From CAVALG01 sp963630555 (GTDB lineage Bacteria; Bacillota; Clostridia; Oscillospirales; Acutalibacteraceae), in NCBI GenBank assembly GCA_963630555.1, contig CAVGND010000001.1, forward strand, positions 62,001 through 126,000: a stretch of 64,000 bases of DNA. The letters are read 5' to 3'. The position numbers were made by a program, and so were the translations under genes. Under the pieces are notes generated by a model, which saw only the letters and a program-made list of their open reading frames with translations, was not told where the DNA came from and ran no database searches. This document shows, piece by piece, positions 25,507 through 32,069 of this stretch; the stretch's first letter is position 1, and each line of letters begins with the position of its first letter.

Positions 25507-25554
25507 TGCTAATACCTTGCTAAAATGAAGGGAAAAAACGGCGTAAAATTAGCA
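25507..25554. repeat. Right cluster of TGCTAAT/ATTAGCA boxes
   Basis: TGCTAAT at 25507, a variant TGCTAAA at 25518 and ATTAGCA at 25548 repeat the motif seen at the left end of the element. The surrounding 25349-25656 has no convincing gene; it also holds the hairpin at 25587-25620 that copies the loop of the left terminator. Confidence 0.6.
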
Positions 25555-25656
25555 GATTTCAAAAGAGAATTGATTAACACTAAAATCTCGGAAAAGCCAG
25601 TAAAATCAAGGATTTTCGAGGATTTCAAGGGAGAATAAAATGCCCTTCCGGGGCTT

Positions 25657-25701
25657 CTCCTAAGCGGTAGGTCGGGTGTTCGAATCACCTCGGGAACGCC
25701 A
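25657..25701 (+). repeat. attR: 45-bp copy of the 3' part of tRNA-Arg
   Basis: It is identical to 22831-22875, from the anticodon loop through CCA, with the match ending on both sides. It contains the crossover core CTCCTAAG at 25657-25664. The 37 bases after the core complete the split host tRNA whose 5' half is at 22676-22715. From 25702 to the reductase gene at 25905 I see no feature. Confidence 0.9.
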
Positions 25702-25904
25702 GGAAAAGGACTTGCATTTGCAGGTTCTTTTTTGATGAAATTGCTTCCTGCACAACTTGTAAAATAATCGCCATACCGAATCCGATGTATAATATTAACA
25801 AAAAAGCAAAGTATAGTATCTGCACCGGTGTTATCGATGCAAACCAAGATGATATTTATGTTCACTTATAAAAGATTATTTTAACCGAAACGGAATGATT
25901 AAAA

Positions 25905-26894
25905 TTGTATAAACCGAATGAAAAAAGATACTCGAAAATGACATATAATCGCTGCGGCAGCAGCGGTCTGAAATTGTCGGCAATTTCGCTCGGGCTGTGG
26001 CACAACTTCGTGGATAACGCCGACCCGAATAATATGAAACGGCTGCTTTTTACCGCGTTCGATAACGGGATTACACATTTTGACCTTGCCAATAACTACG
26101 GGCCCGAACCCGGCAGCGCCGAAAGAAATTTCGGAAAAATATTAAACAGTGATCTTTCGACATATCGCGACGAGTTGATTATAAGCACGAAAGCCGGATA
26201 TGAAATGTGGCAGGGGCCGTACGGAAATATGGGCAGCCGCAAATATCTGATTGCAAGCCTTGACGCAAGCCTTAAAAGATTGGGGCTTGAATATGTTGAT
26301 ATATTTTATCACCACCGCCCCGACCCGGACACGCCGCTTGAGGAAACAATGGGCGCGCTGGCACAGGCAGTCAAGTCGGGCAAAGCATTGTATGCCGGCC
26401 TTTCAAATTATGACGGCGAACAACTTGTAAATGCGGAAAGAATATTGTCCGAATTAAAGTGTCCGTTTATAATCAATCAAAACCGTTATTCAATTTTTGA
26501 CAGAACGGTTGAACAAAACGGCCTTAAATCACAGGCTGCAAGGCTGAAAAAAGGAATAATTGTTTTCAGCCCTTTAGCTCAGGGTATGTTGACCGACAGA
26601 TATCTTAACGGTATTCCGAAAGACAGCAGAATAGCAACCGACGGCAGATTTTTAAAAGAATCCGCAATAACGCCAACCCGCCTTGAACAAATAAGAAAAC
26701 TTAACGAAATTGCAAAAGGCAGGGGGCAAACGCTTGCGGAAATGGCGCTTGCCTGGCTGCTCAGGGACGATGCAATTACTTCAGTTTTAATCGGTGCATC
26801 AAAATCTTCGCAAATACTTGATAATATCAAAGCGATAAACAATACCGATTTCAGTGCCGAAGAACTCGCGGCAATTGATAAAATTTCAAAATAA
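25905..26894 (+). CDS. Aldo-keto reductase, YghZ/GpR-like
   Basis: This NADPH-dependent (beta/alpha)8 reductase has 329 residues. The catalytic tetrad is visible: Asp and Tyr in HFDLANNYGPEPGSAE, Lys in IISTKAGYEMWQGPYG, and His in DIFYHHRPD. The sequence closely follows E. coli YghZ (AKR14), including SGLKLSAISLGLWHNF and YNRCG, so the TTG start at 25905 fits the family N-terminus (NEKRYSKMTY versus NPERYGQMQY). YghZ-type enzymes reduce L-glyceraldehyde 3-phosphate and methylglyoxal, so this could detoxify the MgsA product. It lies 204 nt from the right end of the element and is chromosomal. Confidence 0.93.
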   Translation: MYKPNEKRYSKMTYNRCGSSGLKLSAISLGLWHNFVDNADPNNMKRLLFTAFDNGITHFDLANNYGPEPGSAERNFGKILNSDLSTYRDELIISTKAGYEMWQGPYGNMGSRKYLIASLDASLKRLGLEYVDIFYHHRPDPDTPLEETMGALAQAVKSGKALYAGLSNYDGEQLVNAERILSELKCPFIINQNRYSIFDRTVEQNGLKSQAARLKKGIIVFSPLAQGMLTDRYLNGIPKDSRIATDGRFLKESAITPTRLEQIRKLNEIAKGRGQTLAEMALAWLLRDDAITSVLIGASKSSQILDNIKAINNTDFSAEELAAIDKISK

Positions 26895-26903
26895 ATAATA
26901 TTA

Positions 26904-26948
26904 AAAGATAACCGGCAAGTCGAAATTAACGGCTTGCCGGTTATCTTT
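26904..26948. terminator. Bidirectional terminator between the reductase and XRE genes
   Basis: AAAGATAACCGGCAAG and CTTGCCGGTTATCTTT form a perfect 16-bp stem with a 13-nt loop between convergent genes. The XRE stop codon lies inside the right arm. Confidence 0.88.
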
Positions 26949-27201
26949 GGCGGTATGCATCTTCCTTAAGAATTTCCTCATATGTTAATTTTAAAATATT
27001 TACCATCGTCTTAATTTCAATATCGGTTACGAATCTTTTGCCGCACTCGATGCGCTGAATTGCGTTTTTATCAAGGTCAAGACCTGCTATTTGCAACTTA
27101 TCGGCAAGTTCACGCTGGGAAATGCCCATTTCTTTTCGCCGTATTTTAATGTTTTTACCGCAAATGTTATTTAGTCCCTCCGGTGTCTTATTTATAAACA
27201 T
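26941..27201 (-). CDS. XRE-family HTH transcriptional regulator
   Basis: An 86-residue single-domain Cro/CI-like regulator has the helix-turn-helix KIRRKEMGISQRELADKLQI followed by DKNAIQRIECGKRFVTDIEI. ATG 27201 is chosen because AAGGAG is 7 nt upstream; a longer frame to 27228 lacks support. It is divergent from the lipoprotein gene at 27304, and the intervening 100 bp carry two dyads sharing TTGACA/TGTCA half-sites. It probably represses that gene, itself, or both. No metal- or ligand-binding domain is present, so any signal must act through another factor. Confidence 0.88.
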   Translation of the reverse strand: MFINKTPEGLNNICGKNIKIRRKEMGISQRELADKLQIAGLDLDKNAIQRIECGKRFVTDIEIKTMVNILKLTYEEILKEDAYRQR

Positions 27202-27214
27202 AATTTCTCCTTTT

Positions 27215-27287
27215 TTGACATTTAGCACTTGTCAACATAAAGATTATATGTTATACTAAATAAAATTATGACATTCACTGAATGTCA
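27215..27287 (+). promoter_or_regulatory. Divergent promoter with two operator-like dyads
   Basis: TTGTCA (27229-27234) and TATACT (27252-27257), spaced 17 bp, form the promoter of the lipoprotein gene. Dyad 1 (27215-27235) has arms TTGACA/TGTCAA and covers the -35 box. Dyad 2 (27269-27287) is TGACATTC-act-GAATGTCA, a perfect 8-bp inverted repeat just after the transcription start. Shared half-sites at these positions are what a Cro-type repressor would use. Confidence 0.68.
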
Positions 27288-27303
27288 AATAAGGAGTATG
27301 AAT

Positions 27304-27843
27304 ATGCCTAATAGTTTTAAATTCAAAAAGCACGGTAACGCATTTTTACGCGTATGTTCGCTTTTTATAGCGGTATTTTCTTTATGTGCTTTATCGGGCT
27401 GTTTTTTACCGAGAAATGCCGATAATCCAACACAAGATGAAAGCAGCGACAACACAACTGAAACAGCGGAATTTTCAATAGGTGAAACATTTTCGGGCGA
27501 CGGACTTAATATTACCCTGCAAAATGTTGAAGATTGGAATTCGGATAATGAGTTTAAAACGCCTAAGGATGGCTATAAATTTATAAGAGCATATTTCATT
27601 ATTAAAAATACCGATACTACCGCAAAATATCTCGGTCCGTATGATTTTGATTGTTATGCCGACAACTCTAAAATGGAAATGGCAAGGTTTAGAGATAATG
27701 CTATGAGGTCAATGGAAATTTCCGGAGGCAGAGAATTACAAGGCTATATATATTACGAGATTCCCGTGAATTCTCAAAGTATTGAAATAGAATATTGTTT
27801 TAATCGCCGGAATAGTGAAAAAGCGATATTTAAGGTTAAATAA
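27304..27843 (+). CDS. Putative lipoprotein, DUF4352-like
   Basis: A 179-residue protein has a basic N-terminus, a hydrophobic signal segment and the lipobox LCALSGC, so it should be anchored to the outer face of the membrane by a lipidated Cys at about residue 33. After a Ser/Asp/Thr-rich linker comes a beta-sandwich region (IGETFSGDGLNITLQNVEDW, FIRAYFIIKNTDTTAKYLG, ELQGYIYYEIP) typical of DUF4352 immunoglobulin-like proteins. ATG 27304 follows AAGGAG at proper spacing; ATG 27298 is too close. Its function is unknown. Control by the divergent XRE protein is likely from the operator arrangement. Confidence 0.8.
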   Translation: MPNSFKFKKHGNAFLRVCSLFIAVFSLCALSGCFLPRNADNPTQDESSDNTTETAEFSIGETFSGDGLNITLQNVEDWNSDNEFKTPKDGYKFIRAYFIIKNTDTTAKYLGPYDFDCYADNSKMEMARFRDNAMRSMEISGGRELQGYIYYEIPVNSQSIEIEYCFNRRNSEKAIFKVK

Positions 27844-27870
27844 AGCGGTAGACAAAGCAAATATATAAAT

Positions 27871-27910
27871 ACCCGGCAAGTTGAAATAAGCAACCTGCCG
27901 GGTGTTTTAT
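27871..27910 (+). terminator. Terminator after the lipoprotein gene
   Basis: ACCCGGCAAGTTG pairs with CAACCTGCCGGGT with one mismatch, followed by GTTTTAT. It lies between convergent genes. Confidence 0.8.
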
Positions 27911-27936
27911 ATCCTAATTATATAAATTGTTTTGTA

Positions 27937-29082
27937 TTACATCAGGCTTCTGTAAATCTCTGCGATTTCTTCAACCGATGTATCCCTCGGATTGCCGGGG
28001 CGACAGGCGTCCGCAAATGCGGATTCGGCAAGTGCAGGAATATCTTCCTCTTTAACAATTCCTTTAAGGGTTGACGGAATACCCACATCCTCCGAAAGTC
28101 GACGAACGGCGTCAACTGCGGCTTTGCGATATTCTTCAACTGTCATATTGTCTACACCTTCAACGCCCATTGCCTTTGCGATATCTTTGTATTTTTCGCC
28201 CGTGTATTCGGCGTTGTATGCCATAACCGCAGGTAAGAGTATAGCGCAGGCTTTGCCGTGCGGCGTGTCATAATAAGCCGATAGGGTGTGAGCCATTGAA
28301 TGGTCAACCCCAAGCCCGACATTTGAAAATCCCATACCTGCTATATATTGACCGAGCGCCATACCTTCGCGGCCGCTCTTTTCATTCTTAACAGCGTCGC
28401 GCAGTGAACGCGAAATTATTTCAATCGCCTTAATATGGAACATATCCGAAAGTTCCCAAGCGCCTTTTGTAATATACCCTTCGATTGCGTGGGTAAGCGC
28501 GTCCATACCCGTGGCAGCTGTAAGTGACGCCGGCATTGTCGACATCATATCAGGGTCAATAACGGCGATAATCGGGATATCGTGCGCGTCAACACATACA
28601 AATTTACGCTTTCTTTCAACATCTGTTATAACATAGTTGATTGTAACTTCGGCTGCGGTTCCTGCCGTGGTGGGAACCGCAATTATCGGTACACATTTAT
28701 TTTTGGTAGGTGCAACACCCTCGAGCGAACGGACATCGGCGAATTCAGGGTTGGCAACTATAATCCCTATTGCTTTTGAAGTATCCATAGATGAACCGCC
28801 GCCGATAGCGACAATACAATCGGCTCCGCAAGTCTTAAATTCTTCAACGCCGTGCTGAACATTCTCAATAGTCGGGTTTGGCTTTATATCCGAATAAAGT
28901 TTATAATCAATTCCTGCCATTTCAAGCAAATCGGTAACCTTTTTTGATACACCGAATTTAACAAGGTCAGGGTCGGATGCTACAAACACCTTTTTAAAAC
29001 CGTGACCCTTAATTTCTTCGGGTATTACTTCTATGGCGCCCCAGCCGTGATATGAGGTTTCATTAAGCATAAATCTGTTCAT
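27937..29082 (-). CDS. fucO: Iron-containing alcohol dehydrogenase, lactaldehyde reductase-like
   Basis: This group III Fe-dependent dehydrogenase of 381 residues interconverts lactaldehyde and 1,2-propanediol with NAD(H). It tracks E. coli FucO along its length: MLNETSYHGWGAIEVI, IGGGSSMDTSKAIGII, the long block AVPTTAGTAAEVTINYVITD, then KRKFVCVDAHDIP. Metal ligands are present: Asp and His in GMDALTHAIEGY, His in SMAHTLSAYY and His in DTPHGKA. GAAAGGTG precedes ATG 29082. No fucose or rhamnose genes surround it, so methylglyoxal-derived lactaldehyde is a plausible substrate; broader aldehyde reductase activity cannot be excluded. Confidence 0.9.
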   Translation of the reverse strand: MNRFMLNETSYHGWGAIEVIPEEIKGHGFKKVFVASDPDLVKFGVSKKVTDLLEMAGIDYKLYSDIKPNPTIENVQHGVEEFKTCGADCIVAIGGGSSMDTSKAIGIIVANPEFADVRSLEGVAPTKNKCVPIIAVPTTAGTAAEVTINYVITDVERKRKFVCVDAHDIPIIAVIDPDMMSTMPASLTAATGMDALTHAIEGYITKGAWELSDMFHIKAIEIISRSLRDAVKNEKSGREGMALGQYIAGMGFSNVGLGVDHSMAHTLSAYYDTPHGKACAILLPAVMAYNAEYTGEKYKDIAKAMGVEGVDNMTVEEYRKAAVDAVRRLSEDVGIPSTLKGIVKEEDIPALAESAFADACRPGNPRDTSVEEIAEIYRSLM

Positions 29083-29145
29083 AAAAAATCACCTTTCTTT
29101 TAATTGATAATCACACGGAATATCAAAATTCCTTGTAACAATTAT

Positions 29146-29174
29146 ATTATAATATGTAAAATTCACATTTTCAA
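29146..29174 (-). promoter_or_regulatory. Promoter of the fucO-like gene
   Basis: On the minus strand TTGAAA (29174-29169) and TATAAT (29151-29146) are spaced 17 bp, about 64 nt upstream of the start codon. Confidence 0.6.
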
Positions 29175-29241
29175 TTAAAAAATCGTTAATAATTTGTTAC
29201 AAATGAACACAATTTATTCAAATGACACCTTAATCTATTTT

Positions 29242-29856
29242 TCAATTATTTATTATTTTAATAATTCTCCCAATCAACGCTGCACTTAAATAAGATCTGT
29301 CGGCAGTGTGCAGAGCATGATATATATCTTTAGTACTTTTAAGCACATATCCGCTTTTAACGGGGCTGTTATTGTTAAGCAGCAGCGTGTAGCCCTTTAC
29401 CCAAACTTTAGCGCCGTTTTCTTCTAAATGCCGCGCAAGTATGTAAACCTGACGCTTTACCTGCTTTATTGGATTTTTTACAATTTTGGTATAGGTGTTG
29501 CCGGCTTCGGTGGTGTGGTATTTAGTCCATTCGAAATCTTCTTCACGACCTACAAGGCTGCCGTTATAATTTTTAACTTCTATAATAAAAACACCGTACT
29601 TGTTTACTATAACATTATCAAGTTCGGTTTCTTTACCGTCATAAAAAACCGTAATGTTTGTAAACAACCTGTCGTCATCGTCAAGGCACTTTTTTATAAT
29701 TTCGGTTGCCCGCAATTCGCCGTATCTTCCTGCTTCTTCGGCAAGAAATTCATCTTCTGTTTTTTGGGATTGTGCTTCGCATATTGCTACTACGATAATA
29801 ACTATAACCGATAATATTAAAACTGCGGTTATAATCATAATAAGTGTCATTTCCAT
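29242..29856 (-). CDS. Membrane-anchored NERD (nuclease-related) domain protein
   Basis: A 204-residue protein has one N-terminal membrane helix (about residues 4-27) and a cytoplasmic or cell-proximal NERD domain. Its restriction-endonuclease-like core is YGELRATEII, then ELDNVIVNKYGVFIIEVKNY, where the Asp and the E-x-K occupy the usual nuclease-site positions. NERD proteins of this size are widespread in Firmicutes but their function is unsettled. It has no helicase, kinase or topoisomerase fusion partner. It lies downstream of the decayed TetR gene on the same strand, separated by 17 nt, which may be chance. Confidence 0.82.
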   Translation of the reverse strand: MEMTLIMIITAVLILSVIVIIVVAICEAQSQKTEDEFLAEEAGRYGELRATEIIKKCLDDDDRLFTNITVFYDGKETELDNVIVNKYGVFIIEVKNYNGSLVGREEDFEWTKYHTTEAGNTYTKIVKNPIKQVKRQVYILARHLEENGAKVWVKGYTLLLNNNSPVKSGYVLKSTKDIYHALHTADRSYLSAALIGRIIKIINN

Positions 29857-29872
29857 AATGCCTCCGATAGTT

Positions 29873-30205
29873 TTAATTTGAGGTCAATTTTGCAACCGCT
29901 TCAAGCATTACTTCGGTAACATCATCAAGCGTGACTGAAAAACCGCCCTTAAAGTATTCGGCAACCACATCAACACAAGCGCTTACAAAAAATATGTTTG
30001 TACCTGCTGTTTTTTAATATCGGACGCGGGCGGCAAGGGGGAGCACATCTTCATTAATTTTTTGAACGATTATCCCTTTTAATTTTTCAACGAAAAGTCT
30101 CGTAGATTTTGCGCCCATGACCATTCTGTAACTGCTCTCGTTCTCTTTAAGAAAATCAATTATACCGCGTGTGTAGTATTTAAAATTTCGTTCAATTTCT
30201 TACAC
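29873..30205 (-). pseudogene. Decayed TetR/AcrR-family regulator (C-terminal domain only)
   Basis: The minus strand encodes YYTRGIIDFLKENESSYRMV, MGAKSTRLFVEKLKG and VLPLAARVRY, ending in a stop at 30016-30014. The reading continues in another frame from about 30007 with GTNIFFVSACVDVVAEYFKG and DDVTEVMLEAVAKL. This is the ligand-domain pattern of TetR regulators of the kind found next to efflux permeases. The N-terminal HTH is absent. At least one stop, one frameshift and an N-terminal loss mark it as dead. It is divergent from an equally broken MMPL-type transporter. Confidence 0.65.
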
Positions 30206-30314
30206 TCCGAATTAAAATGTTGCTTGAACTTTGTTATTTTCCAATTATAATTGAGAACATGAAAATTTGCAACTGCAGTACAAAATTTTATTAAAAAATC
30301 CGGGAGGAATTTAT

Positions 30315-30508
30315 ATGGCGAAAAAAGTCAGTCTAAAAACCGCTTTGTAATCCACTTTATTTCAAGCCAAAATTCAATTTCAACCGTCGGATTGCTTATC
30401 GGTATCGGCACAATTTGTTCGGTGGTTATGATTACCGTAATACTTCCGTCCGTACTGTATCTGATTGATAAATTCGTGCTCAAACTCTCAATAAAATCAA
30501 AAAAATAA
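30315..30508 (+). pseudogene. Decayed MMPL/RND-type transporter (internal deletion)
   Basis: GGGAGG precedes ATG 30315, which starts MAKKVSLKTAL and stops at 30350. Shifted by one frame, the DNA reads on as ISTVGLLIGIGTICSVVMIT then VILPSVLYLIDKFVLK, stop at 30508. That is the last membrane helix and tail of MMPL-family exporters. The original N-terminus and C-terminus seem fused by a large internal deletion with frameshift. Together with the broken TetR gene opposite, it records the loss of a regulated efflux system. Confidence 0.6.
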
Positions 30509-30523
30509 AATCACAACAACATT

Positions 30524-30556
30524 ACGGCGGTGCCTTTAATCGGGTACCGCCGTTTT
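30524..30556. terminator. Terminator after the MMPL remnant
   Basis: ACGGCGGT (30524-30531) and ACCGCCGT (30546-30553) form an 8-bp stem followed by TTTT. It lies between the remnant and the convergent ylbJ. Confidence 0.75.
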
Positions 30557-30578
30557 ATAATATCACGGTCTGTTAAAT

Positions 30579-31640
30579 TTATCTAACAGAACTTTTAAAT
30601 GACGAAAGGTAAAATCCCACAAGGCAAACGGTCAATACAAGTGAAATTGCGGCAGAAACGGAAATGTCGCTTTTCCCCGATATAAAATTCACGGAGTTTG
30701 ACAGCGTTGCGGCCGTCACAGGAGATATTTCAAGGATTATCTTGCATATTAAGTAAGACAGTGCTCCGTGCAACAGCCTTGTTACAAAAAACCGTAAAAT
30801 GTCGGGTAAAAAAGACTGTGCGGCTGACAGCACCTGTAAATGTACTGAAAAGCCCGAAAAACCAAGAAAAAATGCTGTTAAGGGAATAGAAAATCTGAAA
30901 TCGGAAAGCCCGTTTGTTACCTCAAATAAACAAGAAACATACGCCATGATATCGTAGTTTAACGGAAGTGACTTAATAACCGAAACAACTGCCGAAAACA
31001 GTACAACGCAAGTGCAGATTGACCTCATTGAATTTGAGGCGCTTGCAACCGAATTAACGAAACAATTGGAAATTGCCGCCATTTTATTTTCGGCTCTGCC
31101 GTCAATACACCTTTCTTTGTTCAAAAGTGTAGAAATGCGGCAAATTAAAAAAGCCGCCGCAATATGAGATATGAAGATGATATTTCCCGCTTTACGGTAG
31201 CCGATCGTTTCTGCCCCAATCGCTATTATGATAAACGACGGCCCTCCGTTTACGCAAAAACCAAGCAGCATTTCGGCACGCTTTCGGGAAATGCCGCCAT
31301 CTTTATACAATTGGTTTACAAGGTGCGCCCCGACAGGATAACCCGATATCATTGACATTAAAAAGACTTCGGTTTCCCTTGCCGATAATCCGAAAATCAG
31401 ATGCGTGAATTTATTTGCAAATTTCGGCAATTTAATTCCGTAAAATAAGGAATTGATAAAAAAACTTAAAACCGCAAAAGGGAAAAGCGAAGGGATTACA
31501 ATTTTAAAGCAAATAATAATCCCGTTTGTAACGCCGTTTTTAACGGTTTCGGGTACCGTAAAAATCGCCGCACCGCCCAGTACGCAAACAGCAATCACCG
31601 AAATCATTTTTATTTTTTGCGTTGCAAAATTAAAAGTCAT
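30579..31640 (-). CDS. ylbJ: YlbJ-like sporulation integral membrane protein
   Basis: This polytopic membrane protein of about 353 residues belongs to the YlbJ/nucleoside-recognition (Gate) family. Characteristic stretches are IVIPSLFPFAVLSFFI, MSMISGYPVGAHLVNQLY, LGFCVNGGPSFIIIAIG, and the late PLTAFFLGFSGFSVHLQ. In Bacillus, ylbJ is a sigma-E gene needed for heat-resistant spores, with transport function unproved. I chose ATG 31640, which has a weak ribosome binding site; a longer frame opens at 31688. It is divergent from the sporulation genes yqfC and yqfD, consistent with a shared mother-cell programme. Confidence 0.85.
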   Translation of the reverse strand: MTFNFATQKIKMISVIAVCVLGGAAIFTVPETVKNGVTNGIIICFKIVIPSLFPFAVLSFFINSLFYGIKLPKFANKFTHLIFGLSARETEVFLMSMISGYPVGAHLVNQLYKDGGISRKRAEMLLGFCVNGGPSFIIIAIGAETIGYRKAGNIIFISHIAAAFLICRISTLLNKERCIDGRAENKMAAISNCFVNSVASASNSMRSICTCVVLFSAVVSVIKSLPLNYDIMAYVSCLFEVTNGLSDFRFSIPLTAFFLGFSGFSVHLQVLSAAQSFLPDILRFFVTRLLHGALSYLICKIILEISPVTAATLSNSVNFISGKSDISVSAAISLVLTVCLVGFYLSSFKSSVR

Positions 31641-31735
31641 AAATATCACCGTTAAATTATACTGTTCATGCCTTAGAATTATTATCAAATGTTCGGCATA
31701 TTTTATAGTAATATCGCTGAAAGGATGATAGCGAA

Positions 31736-32062
31736 TTGGCTAAAAAAATCAGGCTCGGGATAAAAGACAAAAAGGATAAAATACGTTTGTTTTCGTATGA
31801 GGAAACTATAAAAAAAGCGACAGGGAAATATTTTAAAATTGAAATTATATCGGATAGGAACGTCCTTATTGAGGGATGCTGCGGAGTCTTGAATTATTAT
31901 GATACCGTTATAGCCCTTGCAGTTGAAGGCGGTTCGGTTTGCTTTTGCGGAAATGGTTTGGATCTGAATTCGCTTTGTGACGGAACACTTGAAATAAGCG
32001 GCTTAATTACCTCAATTGAATATAATATTGATCACCGTAAAAAAAGAAGTGGCAGGAGGTAG
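31736..32062 (+). CDS. yqfC: Sporulation protein YqfC (YabP/YqfC family)
   Basis: A 108-residue protein is built largely of beta-strands: FKIEIISDRNVLIEGCCGVL, then ALAVEGGSVCFCGNGLDLNS and ISGLITSIEY, the YabP/YqfC family pattern. It starts at TTG 31736 with AAGGATGA at good spacing. It is followed after 7 nt by yqfD, the conserved pairing at the head of the phoH cluster. In Bacillus it is sigma-E-controlled and its molecular role is not settled. Confidence 0.88.
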   Translation: MAKKIRLGIKDKKDKIRLFSYEETIKKATGKYFKIEIISDRNVLIEGCCGVLNYYDTVIALAVEGGSVCFCGNGLDLNSLCDGTLEISGLITSIEYNIDHRKKRSGRR

Positions 32063-32069
32063 GAGAGAA

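Larger units (their letters stand above)
22708..25664 (+). mobile_element. Integrative element in tRNA-Arg(CCU), about 3 kb
   Basis: The element is bounded by the 8-bp core CTCCTAAG at 22708-22715 and 25657-25664. It carries, in order, a promoter, an intact tRNA-Arg(CCU), a terminator, a cluster of TGCTAAT boxes, a small ORF, a broken HTH gene, an intact excisionase-like HTH gene and a tyrosine integrase, then more TGCTAAT boxes. A longer 45-bp direct repeat (22831-22875 and 25657-25701) is the 3' part of the tRNA, the classical attL/attR signature. No replication, mobilisation or cargo gene is present, so it is either a minimal integrative element or the reduced end of a larger one. Confidence 0.85.

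Noticed and set aside
25509..25865. A 118-codon minus-strand frame overlapping attR, containing GVPEVIRTPDLPLRRS
   Set aside because: That peptide is the antisense translation of a tRNA T arm and 3' end (25657-25701), a well-known false protein. It also spans the element boundary and lacks a ribosome binding site.
29242..30508. A defence island formed by the NERD protein and the neighbouring pseudogenes
   Set aside because: The neighbours are a dead TetR and MMPL pair with no nuclease, methylase or toxin gene, so there is no support for a defence role beyond the NERD fold itself.
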